This document shows, in pieces, positions 52,090-64,000 of a stretch of DNA of 64,000 nucleotides. Both the position numbers and the translations under genes were made by a program. How positions within the stretch are numbered: the first letter of the stretch is position 1; the number at the start of each line of letters is the position of its first letter. This DNA is from Pasteurellaceae bacterium (lineage in GTDB: Bacteria > Pseudomonadota > Gammaproteobacteria > Enterobacterales > Pasteurellaceae): NCBI GenBank assembly GCA_030528525.1, contig JAUMYT010000011.1:23031-87030 (forward strand). Reading direction: 5' to 3'. The notes beneath the pieces are model-generated. The model was not told the DNA's origin, ran no database searches, and saw only the letters and a program-made list of their open reading frames with translations.

Positions 52090-52165
52090 TCCCGCCAAAA
52101 TTACTCCAATTAACAAGTAACCAATTGATTTTTAAAACTTTCATTTTCCTTAGGTAAGACCTCCT

Positions 52166-52201
52166 CCCGATACCATCTCTTTTTGGTATCGGGATTTTTT
52201 T
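52166..52201 (+). terminator. Terminator at the right end of the lambdoid arm
   Basis: CCCGATACC/GGTATCGGG, 9-bp stem, then A and seven T residues. The right attachment site is probably near here (52090-52250); I cannot define it without the left end. Confidence 0.85.
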
Positions 52202-52288
52202 CGTCTTTCCACGCTCTGCAAGGGGGGAGAAAATCGGAAAAAATAAAAATGGTGGCACTAAGGCACCACCACCGTTTTAATCAGCAGA

Positions 52289-53704
52289 TTATAAGCTGCC
52301 TAATCCCAATATCAACATAAACAATAAGCCTTGTACTTGCTCTTGTGGAATCGCTTTGCCGTTGAGTTTGAATTGGCCTTGATCAATGGATAGCGTCAAT
52401 GTTATTTGGGTAGAAGCCACGTCCGCCAGTTCCGTTTGTTGTAGCCATTGTACTAAGTTCGCCATATCCTCTTTAGCAATGTGTTCTGCCCTCTCTTTCC
52501 ATTGCGGATAAAACGACACAAACTGTTTTACCGCTTCTTCGGCCATAGCTCGATTTAAGGTGATCGATAGTTGAGATTGTTTAAACAATTGCAAAATCTC
52601 CTCGAAATTTGCCAGCTGATTGTCTGGATTCGCTTGCAAATTTACGTTCAACGCGAGCTGACTTTTCCCTTTGCTATTTTCAAGAGAAAATTCATTTAAA
52701 TTGAAGGAGATCCCCGCACCAATCAGCTTGAATACAAAAGCGATAGCATCGTCTGATGCCTGTCCATGTGGTGCATTATTCACGATGCCATGGATAAAAT
52801 CATGGGTCGCTTTTGCGTCGGTATCGGCATTAACATTTAAACGGATCTGACCAAAATCAGATTTATGTTTCGGGTTACTTAACAAAAGATTAGCGGAAAA
52901 ATCACTTTCGCCCATAAGTCGTCCATTGGTAAAGGCATTGCGATTGCTTGAACTTAAATCATACAACGCCAACAGACTAAACGGCATATCACTATCTAAA
53001 TGATCAAGTATCATTGATTTTAACTTGAATGTAGATTGTCCCACAGACAACAATGGATAGGCTTTATCTGCCGGATTAAAATCAAAATCATAGACCAAGT
53101 CTCTCATATTAAGCGAACTTGGTATCACCGCATTAGGCGAGTTAAACGTGATCTCTCCAACATTCACTTTGCCTTTGGCTCCGCCTGAATTATCCCATTC
53201 CACATCATACTCAATGGCACTCGTTGTGATGATATCTGATTTTATCGGCGATATTTGGTAATGGCCTTGCCACACCCCTCCGTAAGTTAAACTCCCCTGA
53301 CCAGATAATAGCAGCTTGTTATCCATCAATGCTTGAATTTGCTCAGGCACGTTCATTTGGCTTTCCGTACTTGCCATCACCGGCACAATATTCCCCTTAA
53401 GCAGGCGATTAAACGGCAATGGCCCATGGTACAATGTGTCTTTACCGTGAATGTGATACGGCGTTTTGTCAAGTTGAACATCAATGCGATACGCTATATC
53501 GGAACTAAACCAACCACGATCAAACTGAATTACATTCAAACTGGCATTTATGCCGTAATAATTGAGTTGCTTTAAGCTGTCATTGGTTTTGTCAAGGAAT
53601 TGCTGGTAGTGTTGTTCTACCTGTTTTCCAGTGTACCAACTTCCACCCGCAACCGTAAAACCAATTACAGCCACAATTGACATGACCACTTTTTTGAGTC
53701 TCAT
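52289..53704 (-). CDS. DUF945 (YdgA-like) envelope protein
   Basis: 471 residues: N-terminal signal anchor (VVMSIVAVIGFTVAGGSWYT), then a long strand-rich periplasmic body typical of DUF945 proteins. Role in E. coli (YdgA) is unclear. First chromosomal gene right of the prophage; a GGTGG/CCACC hairpin with T-run on the minus strand at about 52250-52275 probably ends it. Confidence 0.75.
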   Translation of the reverse strand: MRLKKVVMSIVAVIGFTVAGGSWYTGKQVEQHYQQFLDKTNDSLKQLNYYGINASLNVIQFDRGWFSSDIAYRIDVQLDKTPYHIHGKDTLYHGPLPFNRLLKGNIVPVMASTESQMNVPEQIQALMDNKLLLSGQGSLTYGGVWQGHYQISPIKSDIITTSAIEYDVEWDNSGGAKGKVNVGEITFNSPNAVIPSSLNMRDLVYDFDFNPADKAYPLLSVGQSTFKLKSMILDHLDSDMPFSLLALYDLSSSNRNAFTNGRLMGESDFSANLLLSNPKHKSDFGQIRLNVNADTDAKATHDFIHGIVNNAPHGQASDDAIAFVFKLIGAGISFNLNEFSLENSKGKSQLALNVNLQANPDNQLANFEEILQLFKQSQLSITLNRAMAEEAVKQFVSFYPQWKERAEHIAKEDMANLVQWLQQTELADVASTQITLTLSIDQGQFKLNGKAIPQEQVQGLLFMLILGLGSL

Positions 53705-53810
53705 ACAATGTCTCCTTCATTAAAAAGTCGTAAATTTCCCACCATTTTATCAAAAATTGAACACACAAGGGGGCGAGAAAACAAGAGATTTTACAAAATG
53801 TTCCGCTCTC

Positions 53811-53848
53811 CATAAAAAATGGCACCAAAGCCCTTCAGGGCTGGTGCC
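53811..53848 (-). terminator. Terminator of raiA
   Basis: GGCACCAGCCCTGAAGGGCTTTGGTGCC-type hairpin on the minus strand, written in parts: GGCACC pairs with GGTGCC and AGCCC with GGGCT, followed by ATTTTTTA. Confidence 0.85.
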
Positions 53849-53867
53849 ATGCTCAGTTCAATATCAT

Positions 53868-54194
53868 TTATTGATGTTCATTGAGCTTCTTGATGCTTTC
53901 ATCGGCTCGACGGGCTTCGCCTTTATGTTTTTGTTTATTTAGTTGCGTTTCAAGTTTTGCTTCAACATCGTTAATCGCTTTATAGAGATCGGCATCATGT
54001 GCTTTTGCAAATAAATCCCCCACCGGTGTGCCAATAGATACTTCCACTTCATAGCCATTCGGCTGTTTATGGATCATAAAGTGTGGATTAATCAACTGAG
54101 TTTGCCATTTATTTAACTTTGCCAAACGCTCTTCAATATGTGCGCGAATAGCTGGGGTAACGTCCATTTGTTTGCTTGAAATGTTGATTGTCAT
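53868..54194 (-). CDS. raiA: Ribosome-associated inhibitor / hibernation factor
   Basis: 108 residues, MTINISSKQMDVTPAIRAHI then LAKLNKWQTQLINPHFMIHK and DLYKAINDVEAKLETQLNKQ: the short HPF/RaiA fold that binds the 30S A/P sites and stores ribosomes in stationary phase or cold. The C-terminal tail is basic, then ends KKLNEHQ. Single-gene unit. Confidence 0.85.
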   Translation of the reverse strand: MTINISSKQMDVTPAIRAHIEERLAKLNKWQTQLINPHFMIHKQPNGYEVEVSIGTPVGDLFAKAHDADLYKAINDVEAKLETQLNKQKHKGEARRADESIKKLNEHQ

Positions 54195-54373
54195 AGCATT
54201 TTCCTCTTTGATTGATGACCGAAATTAGTCAATTAATATTGTCTGAAAGGTATGCCTTTCTTATGAAAATTTCAACTGTTAGAGCCTAGAAAAAGTGAAA
54301 AGTTTGAACTACTTAACACTTTTTACGGTTTTTCGACTATAATTCAGGCAATCTCTTTACAGGAGTATGTACA

Positions 54374-55312
54374 ATGAATGAGAAACAACTTCCGCCGTTT
54401 CAAACGGCTTTTTTGCACCCTAAATATTGGGGGTTATGGCTCGGACTGGGTATTTTCCGCCTTATTTTATGTCTACCCTATCCCATTTTGGTGCATATTG
54501 GTAAAGCGTTGGGCAAACTCTTTGCTCGACTCAAATTTGGCAAACGCCGTATGCACATCGCAAAACGCAATTTACAACTTTGTTTCCCTGACTATTCTGA
54601 AGAAAAGATTGCCCAATTGCTGACAGAAAATACCGAATCCGTCGGTATGGCAATTATTGAAACAGGTATGGCGTGGTTTTGGTCAGACAGACGTATTTTA
54701 AAGTGGTCAAAAGTTGAAGGGCTAGAACACCTCAAACACCCCGATGGTACAGGCATCATTTTAGTAGGGGTTCATTTCCTCACCTTAGAACTGGGTGCAC
54801 GAATCTTCGGCTTGCATAGTCCTGGCATTGGTGTATATCGCCCAAACGACAATCCGCTACTGGATTGGATTCAATATCGGGGAAGAATGCGTTCAAATAA
54901 AGGGATGCTTGATCGCAAAGATGTGCGAGGCATGATAAAAGCCCTGCGAACAGGCGAAACCATTTGGTATGCGCCAGACCACGATTACGGCAGACGGAAA
55001 AGTGTATTTGTGCCGTTCTTTGCAGTACAGCAGGCTTGTACCACCACAGGTAGCTGGATTTTATTAGGTTCTGCCCCCAATGCCGTTGTCGTACCCTTTA
55101 GCCCCATTCGGCATGCGGATTACTCAGGCTACACCCTCAAAATCAGCCCTACGGTCGATTTCAGCCATTGTAAAAATGAAATGGAAACCGCAATCCAAAT
55201 GAATAAGGTAGTGGAAATAGAAATTATGCGTGCACAAAGCCAATACATGTGGTTACATCGCCGTTTCAAAACCCGGCCAAATGAACATGATCCAAGTCTA
55301 TATGACGTTTAA
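54374..55312 (+). CDS. lpxL: Lipid A lauroyl-type acyltransferase
   Basis: 312 residues. One N-terminal membrane segment, the acyltransferase H-x4-E motif HFLTLE (about 134-139), VYRPNDNP, and PDHDYGRRKSVFVPFF. It adds a secondary acyl chain to lipid A at the inner membrane (HtrB/LpxL of Haemophilus). LpxM is the alternative, but the length and sequence favour LpxL. Confidence 0.85.
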   Translation: MNEKQLPPFQTAFLHPKYWGLWLGLGIFRLILCLPYPILVHIGKALGKLFARLKFGKRRMHIAKRNLQLCFPDYSEEKIAQLLTENTESVGMAIIETGMAWFWSDRRILKWSKVEGLEHLKHPDGTGIILVGVHFLTLELGARIFGLHSPGIGVYRPNDNPLLDWIQYRGRMRSNKGMLDRKDVRGMIKALRTGETIWYAPDHDYGRRKSVFVPFFAVQQACTTTGSWILLGSAPNAVVVPFSPIRHADYSGYTLKISPTVDFSHCKNEMETAIQMNKVVEIEIMRAQSQYMWLHRRFKTRPNEHDPSLYDV

Positions 55313-55326
55313 TCGTCCGCTCATAT

Positions 55327-55355
55327 GGTGAGAAGTTTAGCGTCTCACCTTTTTC
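55327..55355 (+). terminator. Terminator of lpxL
   Basis: GGTGAGA/TCTCACC stem then TTTTTCA, 15 bases past the stop. Confidence 0.8.
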
Positions 55356-55572
55356 AGTCCCTTCTCCTTGATTTTCTTACGAAAACACTCTCTCATTTTC
55401 CCAATCAAAGGTTACAAGGGGGTGATTTTTAAGCACTTTTTGCAAAATTTAAGCAGTTGAATTACGGTTCTCTTTTCATTTCAAATTTTTTGCGTAATAT
55501 AAAAAAAACAATTTAATAACACTCAAATCATTTTACATAACAACTTTTTTACACAACAAAGAAGGAAACACT

Positions 55573-57720
55573 ATGCAAAGACGTCAATTTATTCAATTGG
55601 GTGCGTTCGGTTTATTAAGCTTACATTTTCCTCGTTTCGCTTTTGCTGATGCTCCACTTACATTGCCTGCTGAGCTCCAACACAATCCACTTCTCAACTT
55701 TTCTGGTCTGCCAACATTTTCCAAATTTAAACCTGAATACATTAAACCCGCGGTTAATTTCTTGGTACAACAGTGCCGAGACGTGACCACACAAGTTTCA
55801 ACACAGTCTTCTATTACTTGGGAAAACTTTTACCAACCATTAGCTGATGTTAACGATAAATTAGATCGTGTATGGAGTGTCGTTCGCCATTTGCACTCGG
55901 TGAAAAACAGTGATGAATTGCGTAAAGTCTATCAAGAAGCCCGAAAAGTACTCACCGAGTATGGCACTTGGGTGGGGCAAAATCCCGATCTATATAATGC
56001 CTATCAAAAATTAAAAGAAAGTGCCGAGTTTGCTACTTTCTCCGTCGCTCAACAAAAAGCGATTGATGATGCACTGTTAGATTTTAAACTTTCTGGTATT
56101 GGGCTGTCTGCTGAAGATCAGAAAAAATACGCAGAGTTAAAAAAACGCCTGTCAGAATTAAGCTCAACATTTAGCAATAATGTGTTAGATGCAAACATGG
56201 GCTGGAGTAAAACCGTAACTGATGTAAATCAACTCAAAGGATTGAGCGAGAGGGCACTAGCCGCAGCGAAAGAGTCTGCAAAAAGCAAAAATGAAGAAGG
56301 TTATCGTTTCACATTGGATTACCCAAGCTACTCTGCCGTTTTAACCTATTGTGAAAACCGCGCATTACGTGAAGAGATGTATCGTGCCAGCAATACAAAA
56401 GCTTCTGACCAAGGTCCAAATGCAGGGAAATGGGACAACACGCCAGTGATTGATGAATTGCTCAAACTTCGCCTTGAACTAGCGAATTTACTCGGTTTTA
56501 AAACCTATGCTGATTACTCGCTAGCCAAAAAAATGGCGGAAAGCCCTGAACAAGTGTTAGATTTCTTAAATGGCTTAGTCGAGCGAGCTAAACCACAAGG
56601 AGAAAAAGAGCTTGCACAATTGAAAGACTATGTGAAGACACAATTCGGCATCACTGAACTTGCTCCTTGGGACATCGCTTTTTATAGTGAGAAACAAAAA
56701 GAAGCACTATATTCAATCAGCGATGAAGAATTACGCCCTTACTTCCCCGAAAAAAAAGCCATTGAGGGATTATTTGAGATCACTAAACGCCTATTTAACG
56801 TTACGATTAAAGAAAAAGTCGGCGTGGATACTTGGGATTCCAGCGTTAAGTATTACGAAATTTTTGATGAACAACAGACGCTAATTGCTGGATTTTACTT
56901 TGACCTCTACGCTCGTGAACACAAACGCGGCGGTGCTTGGATGTCGGAATGCATCGGTCGCCGCAAGTTATCTGATGGCAACATTCAATTGCCTGTGGCA
57001 TTTTTAACCTGTAACTTTGCCAAACCGGTGGAAGGAAAACCATCAATCTTATTGCATGACGAAGTCGTTACCATGTTCCATGAATTCGGGCACGGTTTAC
57101 ATCATATGCTGACCCGCATTGATGTGCCATCTGTTTCAGGAATCAATGGGGTACCATGGGACGCAGTAGAATTTCCAAGCCAAACTTTGGAAAATTGGTG
57201 CTGGGAAGAGGAATCTTTGGCTCTCATTTCAGAACACTATGAAACCAAAGCACCCTTACCAAAAGCGTTATTAGATAAAGTACTTGCGGCTAAGAATTAT
57301 CAAGCTGCTCTCTTTATGTTACGCCAATTAGAATTTGGTTTGTTTGACTTCCGTTTAAATTATGAATATCAGCCAGAAAAAGCGGAAAATTATGTCTTAA
57401 ATATGCTTAAAGATGTTCAAAGCAAAGTGGCAGTTATTCCAAGCCCTGAATGGGCAAGACGCCCACATTCATTCAACCATATTTTCTCTGGTGGTTATGC
57501 TGCTGGCTATTATAGCTACATGTGGGCGGATGTATTAGCTGCAGATTCGTTCTCATTATTCGCCGAAAAAGGCATTTTCAACCCTGAAGTTGGTAAAGCG
57601 TTCTTAGATAGCATTTTATCACAAGGCGGATCACGTCCACCAATGGCATTGTTTGAGCAATTCCGAGGACGTAAACCAAAACTTGACGCACTACTCAAAC
57701 AAAAAGGTATCATCAATTAA
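55573..57720 (+). CDS. M3 oligopeptidase A-like with twin-arginine signal
   Basis: 715 residues. MQRRQFIQLGAFGLLSLHF is a twin-arginine export signal, unusual for this family. The mature part matches oligopeptidase A (PrlC/OpdA) more than Dcp at its start (NPLLNFSGLPTFSKFKPEYI) and carries the zinc site HEFGHGLHH (about 494-502) with the downstream Glu helix. It cleaves short peptides; here probably in the periplasm. ATG after AAGGAAACACT. A 260-base gap upstream holds an AT-rich promoter region. Confidence 0.85.
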   Translation: MQRRQFIQLGAFGLLSLHFPRFAFADAPLTLPAELQHNPLLNFSGLPTFSKFKPEYIKPAVNFLVQQCRDVTTQVSTQSSITWENFYQPLADVNDKLDRVWSVVRHLHSVKNSDELRKVYQEARKVLTEYGTWVGQNPDLYNAYQKLKESAEFATFSVAQQKAIDDALLDFKLSGIGLSAEDQKKYAELKKRLSELSSTFSNNVLDANMGWSKTVTDVNQLKGLSERALAAAKESAKSKNEEGYRFTLDYPSYSAVLTYCENRALREEMYRASNTKASDQGPNAGKWDNTPVIDELLKLRLELANLLGFKTYADYSLAKKMAESPEQVLDFLNGLVERAKPQGEKELAQLKDYVKTQFGITELAPWDIAFYSEKQKEALYSISDEELRPYFPEKKAIEGLFEITKRLFNVTIKEKVGVDTWDSSVKYYEIFDEQQTLIAGFYFDLYAREHKRGGAWMSECIGRRKLSDGNIQLPVAFLTCNFAKPVEGKPSILLHDEVVTMFHEFGHGLHHMLTRIDVPSVSGINGVPWDAVEFPSQTLENWCWEEESLALISEHYETKAPLPKALLDKVLAAKNYQAALFMLRQLEFGLFDFRLNYEYQPEKAENYVLNMLKDVQSKVAVIPSPEWARRPHSFNHIFSGGYAAGYYSYMWADVLAADSFSLFAEKGIFNPEVGKAFLDSILSQGGSRPPMALFEQFRGRKPKLDALLKQKGIIN

Positions 57721-57792
57721 TTCATTGAATGTCTGAAAAATAACAGCATAGCCATCACATTTGACTATGCTGTTTTATATTAAATCCGACAG

Positions 57793-58707
57793 TTATTCTA
57801 CTTGAAATAAGAAGGGGTTAATCCCGCTGCGTGCTAGCCCCTTTTGCTCCATCTCCGCATCAAGGAAGATCGAGGCAAGATCGTCTGCTACTGGCTCCAC
57901 ATGTGGATCTTTTTCTTGATACATCACTTTCAAATAACTTTCACAATCACCACAGCTTTCTGCTTTTACTGCGGCATCTGTGCTATCTAAACTCCAATAA
58001 TCCAATTTCCCCGTTTCTTCGCAATTAGAACATTTAGCGCGTACCATATTCCATTCACTTTCACACAATGCGCAGTGTAAATAGCGTAATCCTTGGGTGT
58101 CGCCAAAATGTACCACACTCGCCACGGGTGCTGAATCACAAACAGGGCAAGTATGACGCCCCTCACCGTATTCTGTTTTAGTTTGGCGTGGTAGTTGCTG
58201 TGCTAATTGCACCCAATACAACGACAGTACCGCCCACAAAAAAACGGCCTTATCTGATTGTACTGTTTCATAGCGTTCATTTAACAAATCATCGGCTAGC
58301 TGTTCTATTTCAGAAACAGAGGCTTTCTCTAGCCACTCTAATGTAGCATAAGCAGGCTCAGGCACATGCTCTTTAACTTTTGCAATAAAGGCGAGCAACA
58401 ACTCCCGCCACTCAGCCGAACGAACAAACTGCTTTGCATTCAGAGGTTTTTGTCCCTCACTCAATGTAGCCTTCAGTTGCACTGAAACATCAGAAATGGG
58501 TTTTTCTATCAATAATGTCAACTGAATATCCACCAGCTCGGCAGCAAATTGAAGATAATGCCCTAGCGGGTGATTCTCAGCAAGCTGACGCAACCGTTTT
58601 GCACGGCGTTGATACAGATTTTTCGGGTTAGCAAAAAGTAAAGGCGGGTGTTGAAAGGAACTGGCTGCTTGTTGGATTTCACTATCAGGAAGAATTCGGA
58701 TACTCAT
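57793..58707 (-). CDS. fdhE: Formate dehydrogenase accessory protein FdhE
   Basis: 304 residues: FdhE layout with [23 protein letters not shown] and CGDCESYL rubredoxin-like cysteine pairs (about 188-265) binding iron. FdhE assists maturation of respiratory formate dehydrogenase. No fdh genes are in view. Single gene. Confidence 0.92.
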   Translation of the reverse strand: MSIRILPDSEIQQAASSFQHPPLLFANPKNLYQRRAKRLRQLAENHPLGHYLQFAAELVDIQLTLLIEKPISDVSVQLKATLSEGQKPLNAKQFVRSAEWRELLLAFIAKVKEHVPEPAYATLEWLEKASVSEIEQLADDLLNERYETVQSDKAVFLWAVLSLYWVQLAQQLPRQTKTEYGEGRHTCPVCDSAPVASVVHFGDTQGLRYLHCALCESEWNMVRAKCSNCEETGKLDYWSLDSTDAAVKAESCGDCESYLKVMYQEKDPHVEPVADDLASIFLDAEMEQKGLARSGINPFLFQVE

Positions 58708-58911
58708 AATGCACTCTCATTATACTAAAAGAGAGCTATTCTACCCCAGATCGGTACTATTGTTCGCCATTTCTTGCAGAAAAAATATCAAATAAACTAT
58801 TTTGCCTGTTAACATAACAATACACACATTCTATTTGCGTAATCAGTAAGTATCCCATCAGGATACAGTGACTACCCCTCTCCCCCATTTTTCTGCTATA
58901 ATCTCGCCTAA

Positions 58912-61383
<2,472 letters not shown>

Positions 61384-61406
61384 CTACCCGCATCATTAAG
61401 CAATAA

Positions 61407-61440
61407 AATGGGGATGCCTCGTCAGAGGCTCCCCATTGTT
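61407..61440 (+). terminator. Terminator of gyrB
   Basis: AATGGGGATGCCTC/GAGGCTCCCCATT hairpin followed by GTTTATTT, 24 bases after the stop. Confidence 0.8.
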
Positions 61441-61493
61441 TATTTCATATCATCAATCACTTTTGCAAAAACTCAGGTTTTCTCACCCCCTTG

Positions 61494-62705
61494 TTAGCCC
61501 ACTACTGCAGGGAGAATGCCTTGCTCAATGAAAAATGGAATAATGATAATCACAATACCCATCAATAACGCCAACAGCAAGCCGATGTTACCGCCAGCCA
61601 CACGGTATGGCAGATTTGGGTGTAATTGACGTGCTTTCCACGCCAAGCCAATCGGTAAGAGCAAGCCATAGAAGGCGAATAAAATTCCTGCGTAACCGAG
61701 TGCGGCGATAAAACCGTTTGGGTAGAACAACGCAAAGACAAGCGGCGGGATAAAGGTAAGCGGAGTCAACACAAGCCGATTATTCGGCAAATTGAACCGC
61801 TTGAGTAAGTCGCCCACTCCCTCAAAAATCCCCATGGCTACGCCTAAGAAAGAGGTGATAAGTGCGAGGGTTGAGAAAACGCGTACTGCTTCGCCCAATA
61901 AGCTGCTGCCTGTGATTTGGGTGGTGGCATTCACTAAACCGTTAAGGGTCGGATCTTGTTTTACCAAGGTGACAAATTCGCCTTGACTTAACACACCGTG
62001 CGTCGCTAATTGCCAGAAAATATAGGCAGTTAATGGAATTAAAGTCCCAAGCAACACCGCCATGCGAATTTTGCGAATATCCGCTTCTAAGTAGCTATTA
62101 ATGCTGCCCATGATCACGTGGAAACCGAATGAAGTGAAGAAAATCGGAATAGCAGAAATCACCAGCAGATTATCTAACGGCACCGCAGTCAGATTTTCTA
62201 ATTTCGCTTTGGGCAACATCATCAACACCACAAAAACAAAGGCGACAATCTTCCCCAAAAACAGTAGACGAGTTAAGCCGTCCACGCCTTTGATTCCAAT
62301 CACAACAAAGCTACCCAAAATCAAAGTAAACAACACAATCGCAATGCTGCCCGTACGCTCCCCCATTTCAGGCAATACGCCCGATAACAACGAACCGCCA
62401 CCAGTAATATAGGCGGCTAATAACGCATACAGCAAGACTAACAAACTGAAGGTGGCAAGCCCACGCCCAGCCAGTCCAAAATACTGCTCCGCTAAGGTTG
62501 CTACCCCGACATCTTTCTCTTTGGCAGTTTGGTACACCTCCATAAACAGCAAGCCCGTGTAAGTGAGCAATAGCCATAATCCCACCAGTAAAACTAATGT
62601 CATTCCAAATCCCATGCCAGCAGAAGTGAGTGGCATCGCCAACATTCCCGCCCCAATCGTTGTGCCCGCAATAATCAAAGCACTGCCTAACATTTTATTT
62701 TTCAT
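61494..62705 (-). CDS. tyrP: Tyrosine-type aromatic amino acid permease
   Basis: 403 residues, about 11 membrane helices, ArAAP family: SALIIAGTTIGAGMLAMPL start, TGLLFMEVYQ, FHVIMGSINSYLEADIRKIR. Proton-coupled import of tyrosine; Mtr/TnaB-type tryptophan specificity cannot be excluded by eye. Lone gene converging on gyrB. Confidence 0.85.
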   Translation of the reverse strand: MKNKMLGSALIIAGTTIGAGMLAMPLTSAGMGFGMTLVLLVGLWLLLTYTGLLFMEVYQTAKEKDVGVATLAEQYFGLAGRGLATFSLLVLLYALLAAYITGGGSLLSGVLPEMGERTGSIAIVLFTLILGSFVVIGIKGVDGLTRLLFLGKIVAFVFVVLMMLPKAKLENLTAVPLDNLLVISAIPIFFTSFGFHVIMGSINSYLEADIRKIRMAVLLGTLIPLTAYIFWQLATHGVLSQGEFVTLVKQDPTLNGLVNATTQITGSSLLGEAVRVFSTLALITSFLGVAMGIFEGVGDLLKRFNLPNNRLVLTPLTFIPPLVFALFYPNGFIAALGYAGILFAFYGLLLPIGLAWKARQLHPNLPYRVAGGNIGLLLALLMGIVIIIIPFFIEQGILPAVVG

Positions 62706-62816
62706 TTTAACCTCATTGAAAAAAAATCAATGTGGATTCTAACAGACAACAATAAAAATGTAACTATATATTTTCACTGTAAACATAATGTTACAAATTA
62801 TTTTACACCCATAAAA

Positions 62817-62855
62817 AAACTGCATAAGAAACATACCTTGCTCCCTATGCAGTTT
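62817..62855 (-). terminator. Terminator of the autotransporter gene
   Basis: AAACTGCATA/TATGCAGTTT with a T-run on the minus strand (plus 62811-62819 is A-rich). Confidence 0.85.
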
Positions 62856-62891
62856 AAACGACGCTCTGTTGATTAACAGATTAACACATGG

Positions 62892-64000
62892 TTACCATTG
62901 ATAACCAACACCAACACCGCCAGATAAATGGCCTTGGCTGTTTGCAGTGCCTTGTAACTTCAAGATCAGTTTTCCATTATCACTGGCTCTTGAATAACCC
63001 ACTGACACCGCAGATGCACCAGCGTAACCACCGGCAGCCGCAGCGACCATTGATTTACCCGGAATGTAAACCTGTGGTAAAGATGCAGCCGCAGCAGAGC
63101 TTGCACCAATTCCACGAATGCGTTTATCTAATTTATTGACTTTATTGCCAACCGCATTGAGCTGGTTCACATTCACCGCATCGGTGCCATCGACACCAGG
63201 AGCAACATTCTTGATCTGTTTATTGCCCGCATTGATGCCTGATTGGTTGATGATAACATCGGCCACCTGAAGGCTACCGTCACCGCCCAAGTTGACATCT
63301 TTGGCCAGTTTCACATTCAAGGCACCAGTGGTAGGCTCTGCCACTACGCCGATGTTGTTCTCCGTTAAGCGATTTTTATCCGCCCCGCCTTTGACATTCA
63401 AGGTTTGACCAAGTTTACGATCCACTTTTACCGTTTCATCATCGCCAGTAAAGCTTAAACCATCATTCAACGTCGCGACGGTCTCTTTCTCACCATTCGG
63501 TTTGACGTAAACGATACGTGTTTTGGTTTCACCATCTTTGCCATTGTTACCATCCAAGCCTTTGGCACCCTGCTCAACTTTCAGTGTCGCTGAAGCACCG
63601 TCTTTGCCGTCTGCACCTCTCGGGCCGGTTAAGCCGATGCTGCCGTCTTTGCCGTTAATCGCCACACCTGCTTTGCCGTCTGCTCCGTTTACGCCGATAA
63701 AGCCGTCTTTGCCGTCTCTACCGTCTTTGCCCGGGCCGCCGACTTGGGCGGAATCGATGTTCAGCTCGTCTGCCAGGGCATAGGTGAACTTGGTTTCGCC
63801 TGTTGCCTGGTCGGTCTCCTGTTTGATTTTCAGGTTTCTGCCTGCCTGCATCACGACTTTGTCGCCTGCGTTAATCAGCTCTTCGGGTTTGTTTTCGGCG
63901 CTGCCTTGGTCTTCGAAGTCGCTGTCGTCGCGGCCTACGGTGGCGGTAAAGCCTGCGTTGTTCACGGCATTGACTACGTCTGTGGTGGTGGCCACTTTTT
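62892..64000 (-). CDS. Trimeric autotransporter adhesin, C-terminal part (continues beyond window)
   Basis: About 369 codons are visible; the gene enters from the right edge. From the C-terminus backwards: a YadA-type membrane anchor ending in GVGVGYQW, a head/neck connector (IKNVAPGVDGTDAVNVNQLN), a coiled coil, Trp-ring/GIN-like segments, and a collagen-like Gly-X-Y tract (about residues 94-160; GKDGRDGKDG, GLTGPRGADGKDG). Surface adhesins of this Hsf/Hia-like type bind host tissue. Confidence 0.88.
   Translation of the reverse strand, partial: KVATTTDVVNAVNNAGFTATVGRDDSDFEDQGSAENKPEELINAGDKVVMQAGRNLKIKQETDQATGETKFTYALADELNIDSAQVGGPGKDGRDGKDGFIGVNGADGKAGVAINGKDGSIGLTGPRGADGKDGASATLKVEQGAKGLDGNNGKDGETKTRIVYVKPNGEKETVATLNDGLSFTGDDETVKVDRKLGQTLNVKGGADKNRLTENNIGVVAEPTTGALNVKLAKDVNLGGDGSLQVADVIINQSGINAGNKQIKNVAPGVDGTDAVNVNQLNAVGNKVNKLDKRIRGIGASSAAAASLPQVYIPGKSMVAAAAGGYAGASAVSVGYSRASDNGKLILKLQGTANSQGHLSGGVGVGYQW

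Noticed and set aside
63523..63783. Pro/Ser-rich 86-residue plus-strand frame
   Set aside because: It is the reverse of the collagen-like repeat of the autotransporter.

Overview
The window is from a member of the Pasteurellaceae. The evidence is the chromosomal gene set on the right (RaiA, an LpxL-type acyltransferase, FdhE, GyrB, a TyrP-type permease, a trimeric autotransporter), the AT-rich base composition, and recurring DNA-uptake words of the ACAAGCGGT type (for example near 18874). That type points to the Actinobacillus/Mannheimia/Bibersteinia side of the family. I cannot name the species.

Layout: (1) 1-6215 and 44098-about 52200 are two arms of one lambdoid prophage whose replication and late genes lie off the left edge. 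Its immunity region reads like lambda in mirror image: cII and a cro-like gene on the minus strand, a CI-type repressor on the plus strand, operators on both sides (762-816 and 3155-3192), and a pL-type operon running right. That operon region holds HicAB plus a SecB-like protein, a Ser/Thr kinase with a PP2C phosphatase, KilA-N genes, an Ibs/Sib-like type I toxin-antitoxin locus, a SieB-like protein, two nucleases, SSB, an AP2-domain protein and many small genes. (2) 6216-44091 is a complete-length Mu-like transposable prophage inserted into the first KilA-N gene, with CTATAG at both junctions. Its early genes (ner-like, transposase A, B, GemA, Mor) run right to the right end. Its late genes (lysis, terminase, head, flexible-tail proteins, Com and a cytosine methyltransferase) run left to the left end. 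Between them a repressor-led minus-strand block carries cargo: a TPR/coiled-coil protein, a 2-TM protein, and a pair resembling lambda RexA/RexB. (3) From 52289 to the end is ordinary chromosome.

How it fits together: the outer prophage and the inner Mu-like prophage each keep genes next to, or in line with, their repressors that look like superinfection-exclusion or toxin-antitoxin functions. The Mu-like element is probably defective: its transposase, tail-tip protein, a BR0599-type tail protein, a DUF3164 protein, an early coiled-coil protein and a distal tail protein are all broken by frameshifts or in-frame stops. One small gene of the lambdoid arm is also broken.

Homologies were recognised by eye from protein sequence; no database search was run.
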